This document shows, in pieces, positions 46,201 through 58,859 of a stretch of 64,000 nucleotides of DNA. The stretch is from Siphonodentalium dalli (taxonomy: Eukaryota > Mollusca > Scaphopoda > Gadilida > Siphonodentaliidae). The stretch covers positions 8,595,314 through 8,659,313 of the forward strand of contig CP136068.1 of NCBI GenBank assembly GCA_032622095.1, written 5' to 3'. The stretch's first letter is position 1; every line of letters begins with the position of its first letter. The position numbers and the translations under genes were made by a program. The notes beneath the pieces are model-generated. The model had not been told where the DNA came from. It was given only the letters and a program-made list of their open reading frames with translations, and did not search any database.

Positions 46201-48089
46201 CATACGACCGACGGAGAAAGTCACTGAATTTCCATCGCGTCATGTGTACGTCTGTTCGTGTATTAATATATTAAGTAAACCTGAATGTAGTGCCAGAATA
46301 TGAACAACAATGAACTGATATAAATAATGTTGCTCCCCACTGAACATCCGAATATTATCATGAGTTCTGCCCGACAAATCATTAGTTGGATATTTCAAAC
46401 CAGGAAACGGTTGAATTTGTTTTGATAGTCTTAGTTTCCTACCAGCATTATTACGCCCAGAAGTAGAATACTAGTATTGTCCTACTTTGGCAGGGGTCTG
46501 CAAAAACAATATCACAAACAGAACGGTACGTGGTTCGATGTCGGAAACAAATATATGATACTACTATTATCCAATCAACATATTAATCAAATTAATAATT
46601 AATTAGGAAACATCAATGTATTTAAATTATATTAGTTATGTATACTGCAGTTGTAGCTGTGTTATGTGTTACTATAAGTATCAGAATTAATCATTTATTA
46701 ACGTGACATGTGCATTATATAACTCAACAATACATCTAAATTGCAACTACAATTGACACCCGGTCCATAGGGTATATATGTCACGCATAGTAGTATTTGT
46801 GGTTTGGTCACAACACATGTGAACTATCCTTGATGGTGATATTTAAAGAATATAAAGTAGAGAAATTGAGTTTAATCTTAGCAATTTGGAGATTCAGGTT
46901 TGCATATATTGTATTCTTTAATGTTAATACGTCTGGTGTGAAATTTCACCTGTGTATGAATCGTTGGGATAATGCTTTTATACATCGAAGTCACACGTAT
47001 ATATATGTATATGCATGTACCAGACTGTACGCCCAGCTATAGTGGTGGGATATTTCGTTAAATTTAGTCGGTTTATTCATAATATATCGGAAAGAGTGAC
47101 ACCTTACCGTCATGATGATATATTATAATCCAACTGTCATGTTTAATTGCGCATATACTATGCTGCTTAATTAGGAGTAGCCTCAGTTTAATACACACTT
47201 TCACTTCACAAAGTCACATACTTCGTATTCTTATAAACATTGTGTTAAAATATATGCGGGTCGACAACCCCAAATCCAGATATATAAAGATATGGACATG
47301 GGGAACCACATTATCCCAACCGATTTCACTAGCTGGTTTACGTCAAATGAAAATTGGACTATATTTACCTGGTATGGTACAATAAACGGATATTTATCAT
47401 GACATGATATATGGTAGGAATATAGTCAAAAGTAACGGTTGAACATCTTAAACCGCCATGTATCCGTACATACTTGTACAGACATCTCAATCGCAAACAT
47501 TCATAGCTATGCAATATGCATGTACGCTCAAAATTACTGAAACAGCACATATACATCGTTGATGATTCCACAGCCAGGCTTGACCAAACTCGGAAATACA
47601 TGTACACCAACCCTGTGTATTCATCGCATCCACCAGACAGGTCAACGTTATGGAATCGCCACTAAACGAAAAACCACATCAATTACGAAACATCGCAGAC
47701 TATCTACATTGTAGTTGATGGTTGTGAAATTCGAAGACCTACATTGTGATTTATTTGCGACGTATACAATAAAAAGATATATCAACGACAAATTAAAAAC
47801 AACAGATAAGACTATTTGCCATAATACAAAAATAAAGATGCAATGCAGATACAATATTGTGGTCACAGAGTATGTGCATCATTGGATAATTTGCCATAGT
47901 TCGTCGTTGCATATTTTGATAGGGTTTTGACTATCAGCATTGCCGTCGGAAATATCAATTCGTTTCCCGTGTTTATATTGGGTAAAATGAATATGGATCA
48001 TATGCACCTCCAATTAATGTCTACGTAAATCGGAATGAGGGATGCCATGATATAGGTCAATAGGTTACATCATAATCAACAACATACGA
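46201..48089. other. No gene supported (within intron)
   Basis: AT-rich sequence with short ORFs. No repeats of note. Confidence 0.35.
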
Positions 48090-49068
48090 CTCATACCTGT
48101 ATCAACATCACTCTGTATTGTGATCGGTGAGTGTATACGGGTATCTACATCACTCTATATTAGTATCCACACTGATCTGTGAGTGTGCATGCATACGGGT
48201 ATCGACATCACTCTATGTTATGATCGGTGAGTGTATACGGGTATCTATATCACTCTATATTATGATCCACACTGATCTGTGAGTGTGCATGCATACGTGT
48301 ATCGATATCACTCTATGTTATGATCGGTGAGTGTATACGGGTATCTACATCACTCTATATTATTATCCACACTGATCTGCGAGTGTGCATGCATACGTGT
48401 ATCGATATCACTCTATATTATGATCGGTGAGTGTATACGGGTATCTACATCACTCTATATTATGATCCATACTGACATGTGAGTGTACACGTATACGTGT
48501 ATCGACATCACTCTATACTATGATCGGTGAGTGTATACGGGTATCTACATCACTCTATAGTATGATCCATACTGACATGTGAGTGTACACGTATACGTGT
48601 ATCGACATCACTCTATGTTATGATCGGTGAGTGTATACGGATATCTACATCACTCTATATTATGATCGGTGAGTGTATACGGGTATCTACATCACTCTAT
48701 ATTATGATCGGTGAGTGTATACGGGTATCTACATCACTCTATATTATTATCCACACTGATCTGTGAGTGTGCATGCATACGGGTATCGATATCACTCTAT
48801 GTTATGATCGGTGAGTGTATACGGGTATCTACATCACTCTATATTATTATCCACACTGATCTGTGAGTGTGCATGCATACGTGTATTGATATCACTCTAT
48901 GTTATGATCGGTGAGTGTATACGGGTATCTACATCACTCTATAGTATGATCCATACTGACATGTGAGTGTACACGTATACGGGTATCAACATCACTCTAT
49001 TTTATGATTGGTGAGTGTTTACATTATATGTATTAACATCACTCTATATTATGATCGGTGTGTTCACA
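48090..49068 (+). repeat. Higher-order minisatellite, 42-bp and 58-bp subunits
   Basis: Subunit A (GATCGGTGAGTGTATACGGG plus 22 bp) alternates with subunit B (GATCCACACTGATCTGTGAG plus 38 bp). Both end in 'tatcDacatcactctat', giving a ~100-bp A+B period. Near 48660-48720 A is repeated without B, and a B variant with 'actgacatgtgagtgtacac' appears three times. It lies inside the predicted intron. Confidence 0.9.
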
Positions 49069-49704
49069 AGTATATGTGATACTGAGGCTTTATATACTAT
49101 GACAAGTTTTAAACTATTTTCATTTGTCCACATAACTGAGACAATAGGTCTTTGTTTTTATCTTGTCAGAAACGGTAGATTGTTGCTATGTGCTGAAGAA
49201 CGTCGGGACACGATATTTTTCTAAACACTATGGTATAAATATTTTTGTATTTATGAGGCATATATTAGCTGCACAGAACGTGCAGAGAAGAGCCACATTC
49301 ATATTTAAAAATTGTCTTTCTCTTCCGGGCCACAATTACAACAATATAATGTGTATAAATCCTTACTTCATGACTATACACATAGCTAATTTGTGAATAA
49401 AATACGTATCAAACTGATGATTTGTATATTATTTGTCTATAAAGCGATAATAAACTGGTCCATTTCCATCGTAAGATCGTGGTAAATCTATAGTTGAAAT
49501 ACATGGTTCGGCGATTGAGACTGCTAACAAAATAGAGTTGTCCTTCTTGGTACGTTTTTTTGTTATGCGCTGAAGGTTTTCTGTTCTAACAATAGCTCAA
49601 AACACTGTCCAGCTGATGTAATAAGACATTCTAAATACAATTGATATTAACTGATATAATTTTTTTTCCGAACAGTTGTCCTGGACTCAGATATAGTATT
49701 ATGT

Positions 49705-50060
49705 ACTCCGTGGATCTACGTGGTTCAGTGGTCAGCGTGTCGGATTTGTATTCGCGGTAAACACATCAATATGGGTTCGCAGTGGCATGTCCGCTTTGAG
49801 TGACGTGCAATTGTCGGATTGCTCGCCGTTTCAAAACCCGCGCCAAGTTGTGACTCTTGAGCAAGATTGCACGTACTGTGTCGGCTTCGCATCACTCATG
49901 CGTTGAACGAGTACCATTCAGCTTGTCATATTGATGATGAGTATCAGAGCATGTTCTGATCAAACTAGAGCAGCGCCTGCAATGGCTGCAGCCGGTTCAT
50001 TGGTTGGCTTATACAAATGACTGGGGTAATATTGTACGCGTGTTAGAGCAAGTAATTAAT
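49705..50060 (+). repeat. tRNA-derived SINE-like sequence (tentative)
   Basis: 'tggttcagtggtcagcgtgt' (49721) resembles a pol III A box and 'gggttcgcag' (about 49773) a worn B box, about 50 bp apart as in tRNA heads. The following 'actcttgagcaagattgcac' block resembles the central part of animal SINEs. No clear tail or target duplication. Confidence 0.45.
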
Positions 50061-50816
50061 TGGTTAATCGCTATATAAAACTGGTCCTTATTATACCCAT
50101 GAATCTATATAAAACTTTCAGGGAAGAGATTATTTACCACATCAAGCGGACTTGTGATGACCTTATATGGTAGAACATTTCCCACTATTGATAGAGCAAG
50201 TTTTCGTGTTGTGTGGAAATTAGCTCACTATGTAACTCAACATAAAAGTGAAGATGCGATGTGTTTAATTTTCCTTTAATAATGAAGCAATAACACAAAG
50301 TCGGATTCCGCGCAATTATATAATAGTTGAAGTACAGTCTCTTGGAAAATTTAGAGAAAACTTAGGTACATTGGTTTCTACACTCTTCTTTGAAAATCCC
50401 ATATGGTGTAACATTGTGCAAACTCGGTCTTTCCCGGACGACCGTTGTGTAATCCAGATTACTGTTTACAACACGACACGACCTGCGTCTCGATACAAAG
50501 CCGACACCAAAACTAATCTCAGCCGCGAGCTACGGCAAAGTGCAGTTCTAGGGAGTTTCCCATAACAAGATATGCATCGTTGTATTTCCGTGTTATGCAT
50601 AACTGAGAATTATCAATAGTGAGAAACATTACAGTATAATACCACCAACGACAAAATATCAATCACCAATTGTATACACTATATATGTTCGCAAGCCTGC
50701 CTATATCCCAGAACACGATGAATACTAAACCATTCCAATGTATACATTTATAACTGAATATGGAAATATATTCAGCAAAGGGAGTGTTAATTGATCACAC
50801 GCATCATTTGTTTCAG

Positions 50817-50963
50817 GAGATTAGCGACATCCTGCGCAGGAATAAGCGTCATTCCGTGGCAAAAGAAGGACAATTGCGTCTTAAGAGGAACAAGCGCCAG
50901 GGACAAGAGGGAGAAAGAGAGGGTAAATTCGACATGAATCTCGCGGATAAGCGCAATGAATGA
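50817..50963 (+). CDS. Secreted peptide precursor, final coding exon (48 codons)
   Basis: Begins after 'tttgtttcag' and runs in phase 0 to TGA at 50961-50963. With the first exon it gives a 91-residue precursor. Basic processing sites stand out: RRNKR, LKRNKR and DKR. R-N-K-R fits the furin R-x-K/R-R consensus twice. Cleavage would release peptides beginning HSVAKEG and QGQEGER (N-terminal Gln can cyclise), then a two-residue tail. The mature part has no cysteine. Conserved processing sites around variable peptides are typical of neuropeptide precursors. That role is inference. An AATAAA lies 205 bp downstream. Confidence 0.65.
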   Translation, partial: EISDILRRNKRHSVAKEGQLRLKRNKRQGQEGEREGKFDMNLADKRNE

Positions 50964-51167
50964 CGAGGGCCGGCTCAGTAACGTACTGCACAGGGACGTT
51001 GTATATACCCATTTTGCCTCGCACACATGTCATGAGCAGGGAGATAAATTTTTGTGGTGACATCGTGCAGGAAAGACATGATTTCAATAACAGTGTGTAA
51101 ATAGAAGTGCTATACCCGTCTGATCTTACGCTGAACAGCCCAGAAACATATAATTTAGATACAATTT

Positions 51168-51173
51168 AATAAA
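51168..51173 (+). terminator. Candidate polyadenylation signal AATAAA
   Basis: Canonical hexamer 205 bp after the stop of the peptide gene, in the right orientation for its 3' end. Confidence 0.5.
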
Positions 51174-52540
51174 ACATATTTAGGAAGAGATTAAATATCG
51201 TTGTGAACCAGGCTTTAAACATCGTTGTTTCGTGAATTGGGTTATCTCCCGTTCATCAGGTTTATTCATCACCAATAGTGGCTGACTTGTATTTCCGATA
51301 TGGCAGTTCATGTCTGATTTGGACTATGCTAGGCTAATACGTATATGTGGAATACTATTTTAAGATAATATACATGTTATTTTGCCTCTCACTCTCTGCC
51401 GAATCTGGTTAATTGTGCTTACACCTCACAGTTCAATAATACTAATAATGGCCTGTTGTTGAGTGTTGTATAGCGCTTAATCGAATAAACCTCTAAGTGA
51501 TTTAACAGTGATATTACACTTGATATGTACATGCATATATATAACAGGGAAGACGATGATAAGTACATTTATCTACCATTTCCTACGAAATTCCCTGATA
51601 CAATTGGCGATAACGCATTGGCGATAAAAAACATCTGTATCGCTACTGCAGTTGAAATACAAGGCGCTCGTGACGTCGTTGACTGGTTCAAAATCATGAA
51701 TGAACTGACGTCACATCAATCGCGTGAAAAATCAAAACGACATTCCAACGTATATTCTTGCGTACTATAAACAAATAGTTCCAATGTTTTAACATTATTT
51801 GATTGCCTACCATCATGGGTATTATGGTATAACATATCACAAAGTAACTAATATGTATTTGTTCAATATTTATTATAAGTGTAAGAGATTGTGTTCATTA
51901 AATACAATTTCCGCTAACTTGCAGGTTGTGAGAATTTAGCAAAGCGAGCTAATCGCGTGACACAGATACCTTTGACGGTTGGGAGAATTTACTCAATAAA
52001 GCTAATCGTCGGACACAAATTCAACAGTTTTGGCATTAAAGAAACCACTAAAATGTAATTTGTGCGGTGGATTCTGTCACACCAATGGTAGATACATGTG
52101 TTATATACACACTGTGTTTGTAACGATTCATGTATCAATGCAAATACATTGTGTATATAACAAATATGTATCATCAACCACTGTGCGCGTACATGTAGTC
52201 ATCTCAAATCAAGTTCAAAAGTGCATGCAGTCGGTTTTTAATTAATATCAACATCAAGTGTAATTAAAGAATTAAATACTAAATATCTCGATTGAAACAT
52301 CTTTTCAAATTATATTGGTTAAATCTATTTTGGATTATTATTATTATCCATCTAAACATTGAGCTATTGTTATCACTCAATTATAGTTAGAAATTGTTGT
52401 CGATTACAGTTCCATCCATATCCATGTGTATGTTGCTCATTTGAAAGTACACCTGTGTCATTTGTGTATGCATGCATCACACTGTATAGACATACACCAT
52501 TACTAATAAATAATAAATAAATAAATAATATAATATAATA
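51174..52540. other. No gene supported
   Basis: Contains an 81-codon ORF (51525-51770) without a motif, AT-rich DNA, and an ATAAATAATA-type low-complexity stretch near 52503-52540. Confidence 0.35.
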
Positions 52541-52749
52541 TCATATAATTTGATTGTCAAAGATGCCCTGTCCAATTTTACGCCGTATCATCAGCATGTG
52601 TACGTGTTATATTCCAGAACAGAAATACATCGGACCAATTAGATCATTAATAGCATGGTTTGAAGCTCATATATCGATTTACAAAAGAGGGAGTTTTACA
52701 CTGTTACCCTTCTATGACTGGAGCTTCCTGAAAGTTTGCGAAACACTGT

Positions 52750-52818
52750 GCCAATTAATTATCTTATATATGCGAGACTCCACGTGGAAGACTAACATAT
52801 ATAAGAGAATTCACTGGC
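52750..52818. repeat. 69-bp-family palindrome P5, decayed
   Basis: Same 69-bp length, the GCCAAT...TGGC ends and the 'cttatatatgcgag' and 'catatataagagaat' arms as P1-P4, with many changes in the centre. The flanking piggyBac-like ends are not visible. Confidence 0.7.
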
Positions 52819-52859
52819 ATATGATGTTTAATGCTGCATCAGCGCTGCTCACGTCATGA

Positions 52860-53630
52860 TATGTTAACACGTTTTGTATATATGTCAGCCTAGACAAAAT
52901 TACAATAGTGGTGATTTGTGACTTACATTATTTGTATTGTGTTATGTAACGATATATATTTGAATATTGTGTGGCATATTGGGCTTGTTAGTTCGTTTAT
53001 AGACTCCTGTTACATTAGTCTGTCATATTACGGGGCTTATGCTACGGACTCGAATACATTGGAGATATCCGTGGTATCCGGATAACTCGTCCTTACAAAT
53101 GATAAGACGTCCAGACGTCAATTTTTGACACAAACATTGTTTAGCGGTCACATTTTAAAACAAAATTTGGCCATAATGGGGCAATATCAGTAGCTAATAC
53201 CGGCGGCAATGGGTCGGCATATGATCCATGGGTTGTCCATTTTCGGCATCTTATTGGGTGCGTACCAGTTCATTATTCTTCCATTTATTGTCGACATTTG
53301 CAGTTTCAGGCAAAAGTTTCACTTTAGGCTTCGTGTTTAGTAATTATTAATGATATTTTGTTCCATGTCTGCATGTCCCACAATTCTACAGACTATACTC
53401 AAAGATTATTCTCCAATCCTAGTGAGTTTCGCACTCCGAAAACAGTTTTATGGTGCCGTATTACAGATGTCTTGCGTGGAAGTATGGATAGGTCGTCAGG
53501 TGAGAGAGGATAGGATGTCCAGAATGTTTTGCTCTCTTATGGATAGGTCGTCCACCAAGGAAATTAATTATTTGTCCTGTTTCTTGGTTTCAGTTGTCGC
53601 CTGGATGCTCGTAACGATGTGGTGTATGTG
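52860..53630. other. No gene supported; splice-like signals near 53.5 kb
   Basis: A 139-codon ORF (53350-53769) has no recognisable domain, and its distal part runs into a repeat. Inside it, CAG|GTGAGA (53500) and a strong 'cctgtttcttggtttcag' (to 53594) could mark a ~95-bp intron, joining frames to read ...DVLRGSMDRSSVVAWML. I note it as a weak exon candidate only. 'tatggataggtcgtc' is duplicated at 53482 and 53538. Confidence 0.3.
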
Positions 53631-53659
53631 TGTTTTATATTTTAATGCAAAAATCCGAC

Positions 53660-55010
53660 ACCAAAATCCAATATGGTGGCCAAGGTGGCGGCCGAAATGT
53701 GACAAATTTCAAAAGTTTCGAAATTTCACCACCTATCAGTTGTCTCTTGGGAAAACGTGGGCATCTTGACACGAGTTAATACATTTATCAATAGATGAGT
53801 CATTTGCGCACAATGAAACCATTCCTTTCTCCTGTAAACGCCGCCAATATCCGTAACTGAATAGTTGTGTTATGACTTGCAAGATTCAGAACAACGATAC
53901 ATGTACCTGAGCTGATATCGATTTGCCACATAAGTCAATACGATCGCCGAGTTTGTCAATTGACGAACCATATATTGTGAAGTGGCTAGCTTACTTGGAA
54001 GATGACACTCTAAATGCTAGTATGCTTATCGATTGAATGCCCATATTTTGTAGATGAATTATACCATATGCTACACGGGGAAGCTTGCAAAATAACGAAT
54101 CGGCCGCTTTTGGAAAAAAATCGTCAGCAGACGATGTGTTGTTTAAAACGTTCTTATTAGATGTACTCTTCTCCCCGGAAGCTGGTACAGATAATTCTGA
54201 TTGTTGCAAATCAGAATCGGTTCGCATGTAATTGTTCTGAACCTTGCAAGTCATAATGTGTTGTCGTCCTTCGATATGGCTACTAGTCAAATGTATTTGA
54301 AGTCGTTTTAAGTAGGAACCGATAGATGAGTTAAATACCGGCTCGTCTGTACATATCGATATTATGACCCAAGTGAAAATAAATATGTGAAAACATCGAC
54401 GACTTTTCAAAGTTTGGCCACCAATTTGTCCGCCATCTTGGTTGTGCGTATCAATTGCCAAACTCAAACGAATACGTCGTATCAATGTTCCCTACCCATA
54501 CGTCAATCTGGGTAGAATTCGCGTAACAATAACACCCATTGTCAGAAAGTAAAGGCATATAGGCGTGTTTTCAAATTGGTGTCACCATTTTAGCCGCCAT
54601 CTTGGATTTGGAAACAATAACAATTTCTTGGATGAGATGGAAAGTAATTACTTAGCCTCAGAATGTAAATATGAGGGATTTGTGGTGATTTTTCAAAATA
54701 TGTCCACCATTTTGGATTCGGGGGACTTTTTGTTGGATGAGATATAAGGAAAGCACCTCGCCTAAGTATTCCCTACTCTGAACAGTAAGCATTGGTGGAG
54801 TTGTTGTGACAATGACGCTCACTGGTGTGGAAATCGTCGATTTTCGGTGAATTTTCCATTTCTGGTCGTCATTTTTGGCCTTCTTGGATTTGAGTGAATA
54901 TTCCTCAACTGAAGTATAAGAGGAATCCTAGCCGGGGTATTTCGTATACATACGTATGTATGGTTGGAGTGAGTTATAATAACAATAACACCCACTGAAT
55001 TGAAACAAGC
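53660..55010. repeat. 'GCCGCCATCTTGG' repeat cluster, diverged units
   Basis: 'ccaaggtggcggccgaaatg' (53680, inverted), 'tccgccatcttggttg' (54430), 'agccgccatcttggatttgg' (54593), 'ccaccattttggattcg' (54702) and 'tggccttcttggatttgag' (54873) mark units of very roughly 110-190 bp. 'acaataacacccatt/act' recurs at 54528, 54808 and 54981. The 164-codon minus-strand ORF (53991-54485) has no domain that I recognise. Confidence 0.5.
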
Positions 55011-56519
55011 ATTACGTTATTAGTGTCGATTCGGCGTTGACCGAATAGAATTATACCGGCATTTGGAAGAATGTTATTTCGGGAAAAAATATCCGCTTAC
55101 CTAGTGACCTCCGAATACGTTTTCTAAAACGCTTTACAAGTACTTGTTTATGTGCAGCCCAAACCACAGGAGTAGAAACTCGAAGAAGGTAAGGTTGCAT
55201 TGACACTATGGATAACGTTTGACTACCGTAGATATCAACACATAAGTGAGAAAATGTATGTGGATTTTATGGACGCCCTATCATTTTAATATGGACGAAA
55301 TATCCCCTCAATAATTGTCAATGTGGACGTCCTATCCGTATTATGTTTCACCACCGTGAGAACATGCAAATATGGAGACATGGTGAAATCACATGCTGTT
55401 TATGAAGGAAATTGATGAATATATGATGTATATTTATGGGGCATGCGGGTATGGGGCAAAATACCATTAAAGGTACGGGTGGCGTTCATTGTAGAAATAT
55501 TTATATTTGTTCAAATCGCCATCAACAGAAGTAACACCAAAATATATACAGTTCCGCTCATACGCCAAACATAATCAGCGCGTAAATAGTATATTGTCGC
55601 CAAGACGTACGATGGTGTATGTAAGCAGATACTGCTCGTGTTATATACGTTGAGCTTCTGTTTACATAACACAGCGCAATTCTATTGGTTAATCACACAA
55701 ACTGATATGAACGCTCTTTATTATTTCCATATCAGGAAAACAGTAACAAATAAAGCTCTTTATGTTTACCATATCTGGATCTAAACAAAAGCCAGGAAAC
55801 GTAACGTGTTTTGCTTTTGTTTACATAACAAAGGGAAAATTGACAATAACATACTGTTTATGCTGGTTTATGCCATATTTATGAGTGGCATAATAACAAA
55901 ATATGTCTATATCTTACTATTACTTCTGTTTATAGCGGTTTTTGACGGAGGTGAATATTTTAACAGCATACCCACCGTCAACGCCGTCCGTATCTTTAAT
56001 ACTTACTAAAATACTAATATGGAAATTTATACCTGAGACTGAAAATGTCGACAATAAATGGAAGAATTGTTAACCAATACGCAATAAGAAGCCGAGAAAT
56101 GGACAACACATGTATAAACTATACACATACCAACCCAAGTGAATGACGCCGTTATTTGCTACCGACATGGCCCTTTGTGGTTATTTTTTTGTTTAAATGT
56201 GTCCTGTAAACAATGTTTGTTTGACGTCTGGACGTCCTATCATGTGTCTGCACAATTTATCCGTATACCTCGTGTGGTGCAATGCCATCTGATTGGCAGA
56301 AGGTTGATTGGGGCTCCTCGTATCTTGATGATGCAAGGCCCGCCTATATGGTGAGTGACAGTGCAAGGACCGCTTATCTGGTGATTGACGGCGCTTTATA
56401 CAGAGCGTCCATGCTGCCGTCACAGAAAGCAATGGATGATACAGAGCTTTCTCAATCATAATATATTTTACTCGTAACATCTTACGACCACTCGTACTGA
56501 GCGGGATTTTTAACTGCTG
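55011..56519. other. No gene supported
   Basis: Short ORFs (55806-56009, 56139-56354, 56193-56534) lack motifs. No strong repeats. Confidence 0.35.
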
Positions 56520-57914
56520 TAAGGGCCGTTCCAAACGACGGATTTTTGTCGACTCGAATCTAATTGTATTAAATCCGTCTGTGATGCGTCTGCGGTCGAT
56601 TTTGTTACAGACGGACGCATCTTTGTCGCGTCGAATCTAATACATCGGTAGATTTATTTAAAGTTGGATTCCCGGTTACCGTCAAAAATGGTCACGCGTA
56701 GATATAGAGGCCTATATCTACCGGTATATGTTATACATATATATACTAAAATACAGTATACATTATGTATATATATATTATATATGCGCGACTGCAGCGC
56801 GAATATATGTGTTCATGTATTATGAGGATGTATATAGTACATACAGATATATAATATACTATAACAGGCGCAACAAATAAATGTTACATCGTGCAACAAA
56901 TTGCCTTCTATGTGTATACCGTGCATGTAAATACCGGTATACAAGAATTATTATAAATCAGAAACTACCACCCCCTATCCCTTATAATAAGGAATACCGG
57001 AATATATTAAGTATTATAAATCATAGCCTACCACCCTATATACTTTATAATAAGGAATACCGGTATATATGAATTATTATAAATCATAGGCTACTATCCC
57101 TACCCCTCATAAGTAACACCGGTTTATATGAATTATCATAAATATGAAGCTATCACTCTGCCCTTATAATAAGGAATACCAGAATATATGAATTATTATA
57201 GATAAGAGGTTACCACCCATATACCCCTCATAACAAGTAATGCCGGTATATATGAATTATTATAAATCAGTGGTACCACCCCTACCCCTTATAATAAGTA
57301 ATACCGGTATATATTAATTATTATACATCAGAGACTCACACCCCTACCACTTATAATAAGGAATATCGGTCTATATAAATTATTATAAATCAGTTGCTAC
57401 AACCCATATCCCTTATACCGGTATATATATGAATTATTATAAATCATTGACACTGTATACATTATTCTATATATAAGATGTGAGTCAGTGACATCAAACT
57501 ACCGTAATAATTAAAATTTTCACAATGTTACCTAAGCAATTTTAATAGATATATCTTTCTTTATAACAAAGAGAGCGTGCGACAAATGACGTCATGTGGG
57601 TATTTCCGCAGATAAGGGGAACTCCCTCATTATTATATCATTATCATATCATTTGCATTCGTTATTCGGCAACTTTCGGCTCTTCTCGTCACATGTATTA
57701 GATTCGAGTCGACAAAAATCCGTCGTTTGAAACCAAGACGGATTTCAGACGCATCACCGACGAAGATTCGTCTGAATTGGACGGATATTCGTCTGTGGTG
57801 CGTCTGACACGGATCTAATTGTTTCAAACGTCGCATTTTAGACGCATTTAATACAATTGTGGGTCTGGTATTAGATTCGAGTCGACAAAAATCCGTCGTT
57901 TGGAACGGGCCTTA
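56520..57914. mobile_element. TIR DNA element, ~1.4 kb, with internal minisatellite
   Basis: The left end TAAGGGCCGTTCCAAACGAC continues 'ggatttttgtcgactcgaat'. The right end is the inverse, ending 'cgtttggaacgggcctta'. The TIR is about 40 bp and nearly perfect. The right end carries a second subterminal copy at about 57693. The centre is a decayed ~65-70-bp tandem repeat. No transposase. The GGGCCGTTCC-type ends flanked by TAA/TTA are loosely Harbinger-like, but no direct target duplication is clear. Confidence 0.75.
56930..57450 (+). repeat. Decayed ~65-70-bp tandem repeat, ~7 units
   Basis: Units of 'cttataataaggaataccgg' followed by 'tatatatgaattattataaa' and 'tcagaggctaccacccctac', with many changes, inside the TIR element. 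Confidence 0.75.
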
Positions 57915-58260
57915 GGGCGTTGCCCTCTCTGTACTGGGACATAGTCAATACAGTACTGTGACTTGCACAACCTACGATCGAATAGTTTCGTTATAAGTGG
58001 ATATCAGCTGCTGATTCAGCATTATAAGTACACGCTTGCGTTATATTCTTTCACCCTGTTGTCTTGAAAATAAGCTCATATTGAACTTATTTCTGAAACA
58101 CGAAAAAAGCCCATCAAACTCCATTCAGAGTTTATCTCCCTTCATGCCTCGATAAGACCGCTGCCATACGGGATATTTTACCCACATTTTAATATATATA
58201 TATATACTAAACAGCAACACGTTGTCATTAGCAACCACACATAATATCGAACAAAGGGGT
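57915..58260. other. Short family-R-like motifs, no gene
   Basis: 'aataagctcatattgaactt' near 58070 is a family R motif. A short (TA) run lies near 58192-58205. Confidence 0.4.
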
Positions 58261-58544
58261 CCTACTAAAATTCGACCGTACCCGACCGCCCCGACGGCAC
58301 CGTCCCGAGGGGTCCGATCGAGATGGTTCGGACACTATCGTGCAGAATAGACATGTATGTACCAAAGTTCCAATCCCCAAGTCGGTATCTCAAGCGGAAT
58401 CGGCACGGTTATCCCATAAAGACACCGACCGTTCCTCTTCTAGCTACCTGACCACGGAAAGGGACATCATATCATATCATACCGGTCGGTGCGATCGGGT
58501 GCGGTGCGGTCCGGTGCGGTCCGGTGCGGTCCGGTTTTAGTAGG
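58261..58544. mobile_element. MITE with CCTACTAAAA ends
   Basis: 284 bp. The left end is CCTACTAAAATTCGACCG and the right end, inverted, is CCTACTAAAACCGGACCG. The right side has three copies of the 10-mer GGTGCGGTCC. Homologous in inverse orientation to 31430-31653. GC-rich against an AT-rich background. The target duplication is uncertain ('aacaaag' lies near both sides). Confidence 0.75.
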
Positions 58545-58859
58545 AACAGAACAAAGTGTGGGCATGTAGTTCCTAGTTTGGAGATTCACACAGGAACCAA
58601 ATAACGGTGATTTGGTTCTCAGATTATTTTGTCAACACAAAAGTCTAAAAGCATATGGACAACAACACACATGGCAAACAACAGTGAAGTCAAACATGCG
58701 GGTTATGATTTGTTATCATTTTGATGAGTAGCATGCGAACATTGTTCTCAAATAACAAAGTAAATATTACTTTGGGCGGTCAGTTTCGCCATTCTGGCTG
58801 GAAAACCCCGCGCCCAATGTATAAAACCACATACTTGTTCCCAGACGGAATCAGAACGG

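Larger units (their letters stand above)
45680..50816 (+). other. Predicted intron of the secreted peptide gene (5.1 kb)
   Basis: Starts GTGAGT and ends 'catttgtttcag', both good matches to splice consensus and both phase 0. It holds a LINE-like tail (46.16 kb), the higher-order minisatellite (48.09-49.07 kb) and a SINE-like block (49.7 kb). I found no further phase-0 exon inside but cannot exclude a short one. Confidence 0.55.

Noticed and set aside
49705-49790. True tRNA gene
   Set aside because: The A box is fair, but no full cloverleaf or intact acceptor stem can be formed. A SINE head is more likely.
53350-53769. 139-residue ORF as a gene
   Set aside because: No recognisable domain, and its distal part runs into a 'ccaatatggtggccaaggtggcgg' repeat. 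Splice-like signals inside it are suggestive but unsupported.
53991-54485. 164-residue minus-strand ORF
   Set aside because: It begins in the 'gccatcttgg' repeat and shows no domain. Probably chance.
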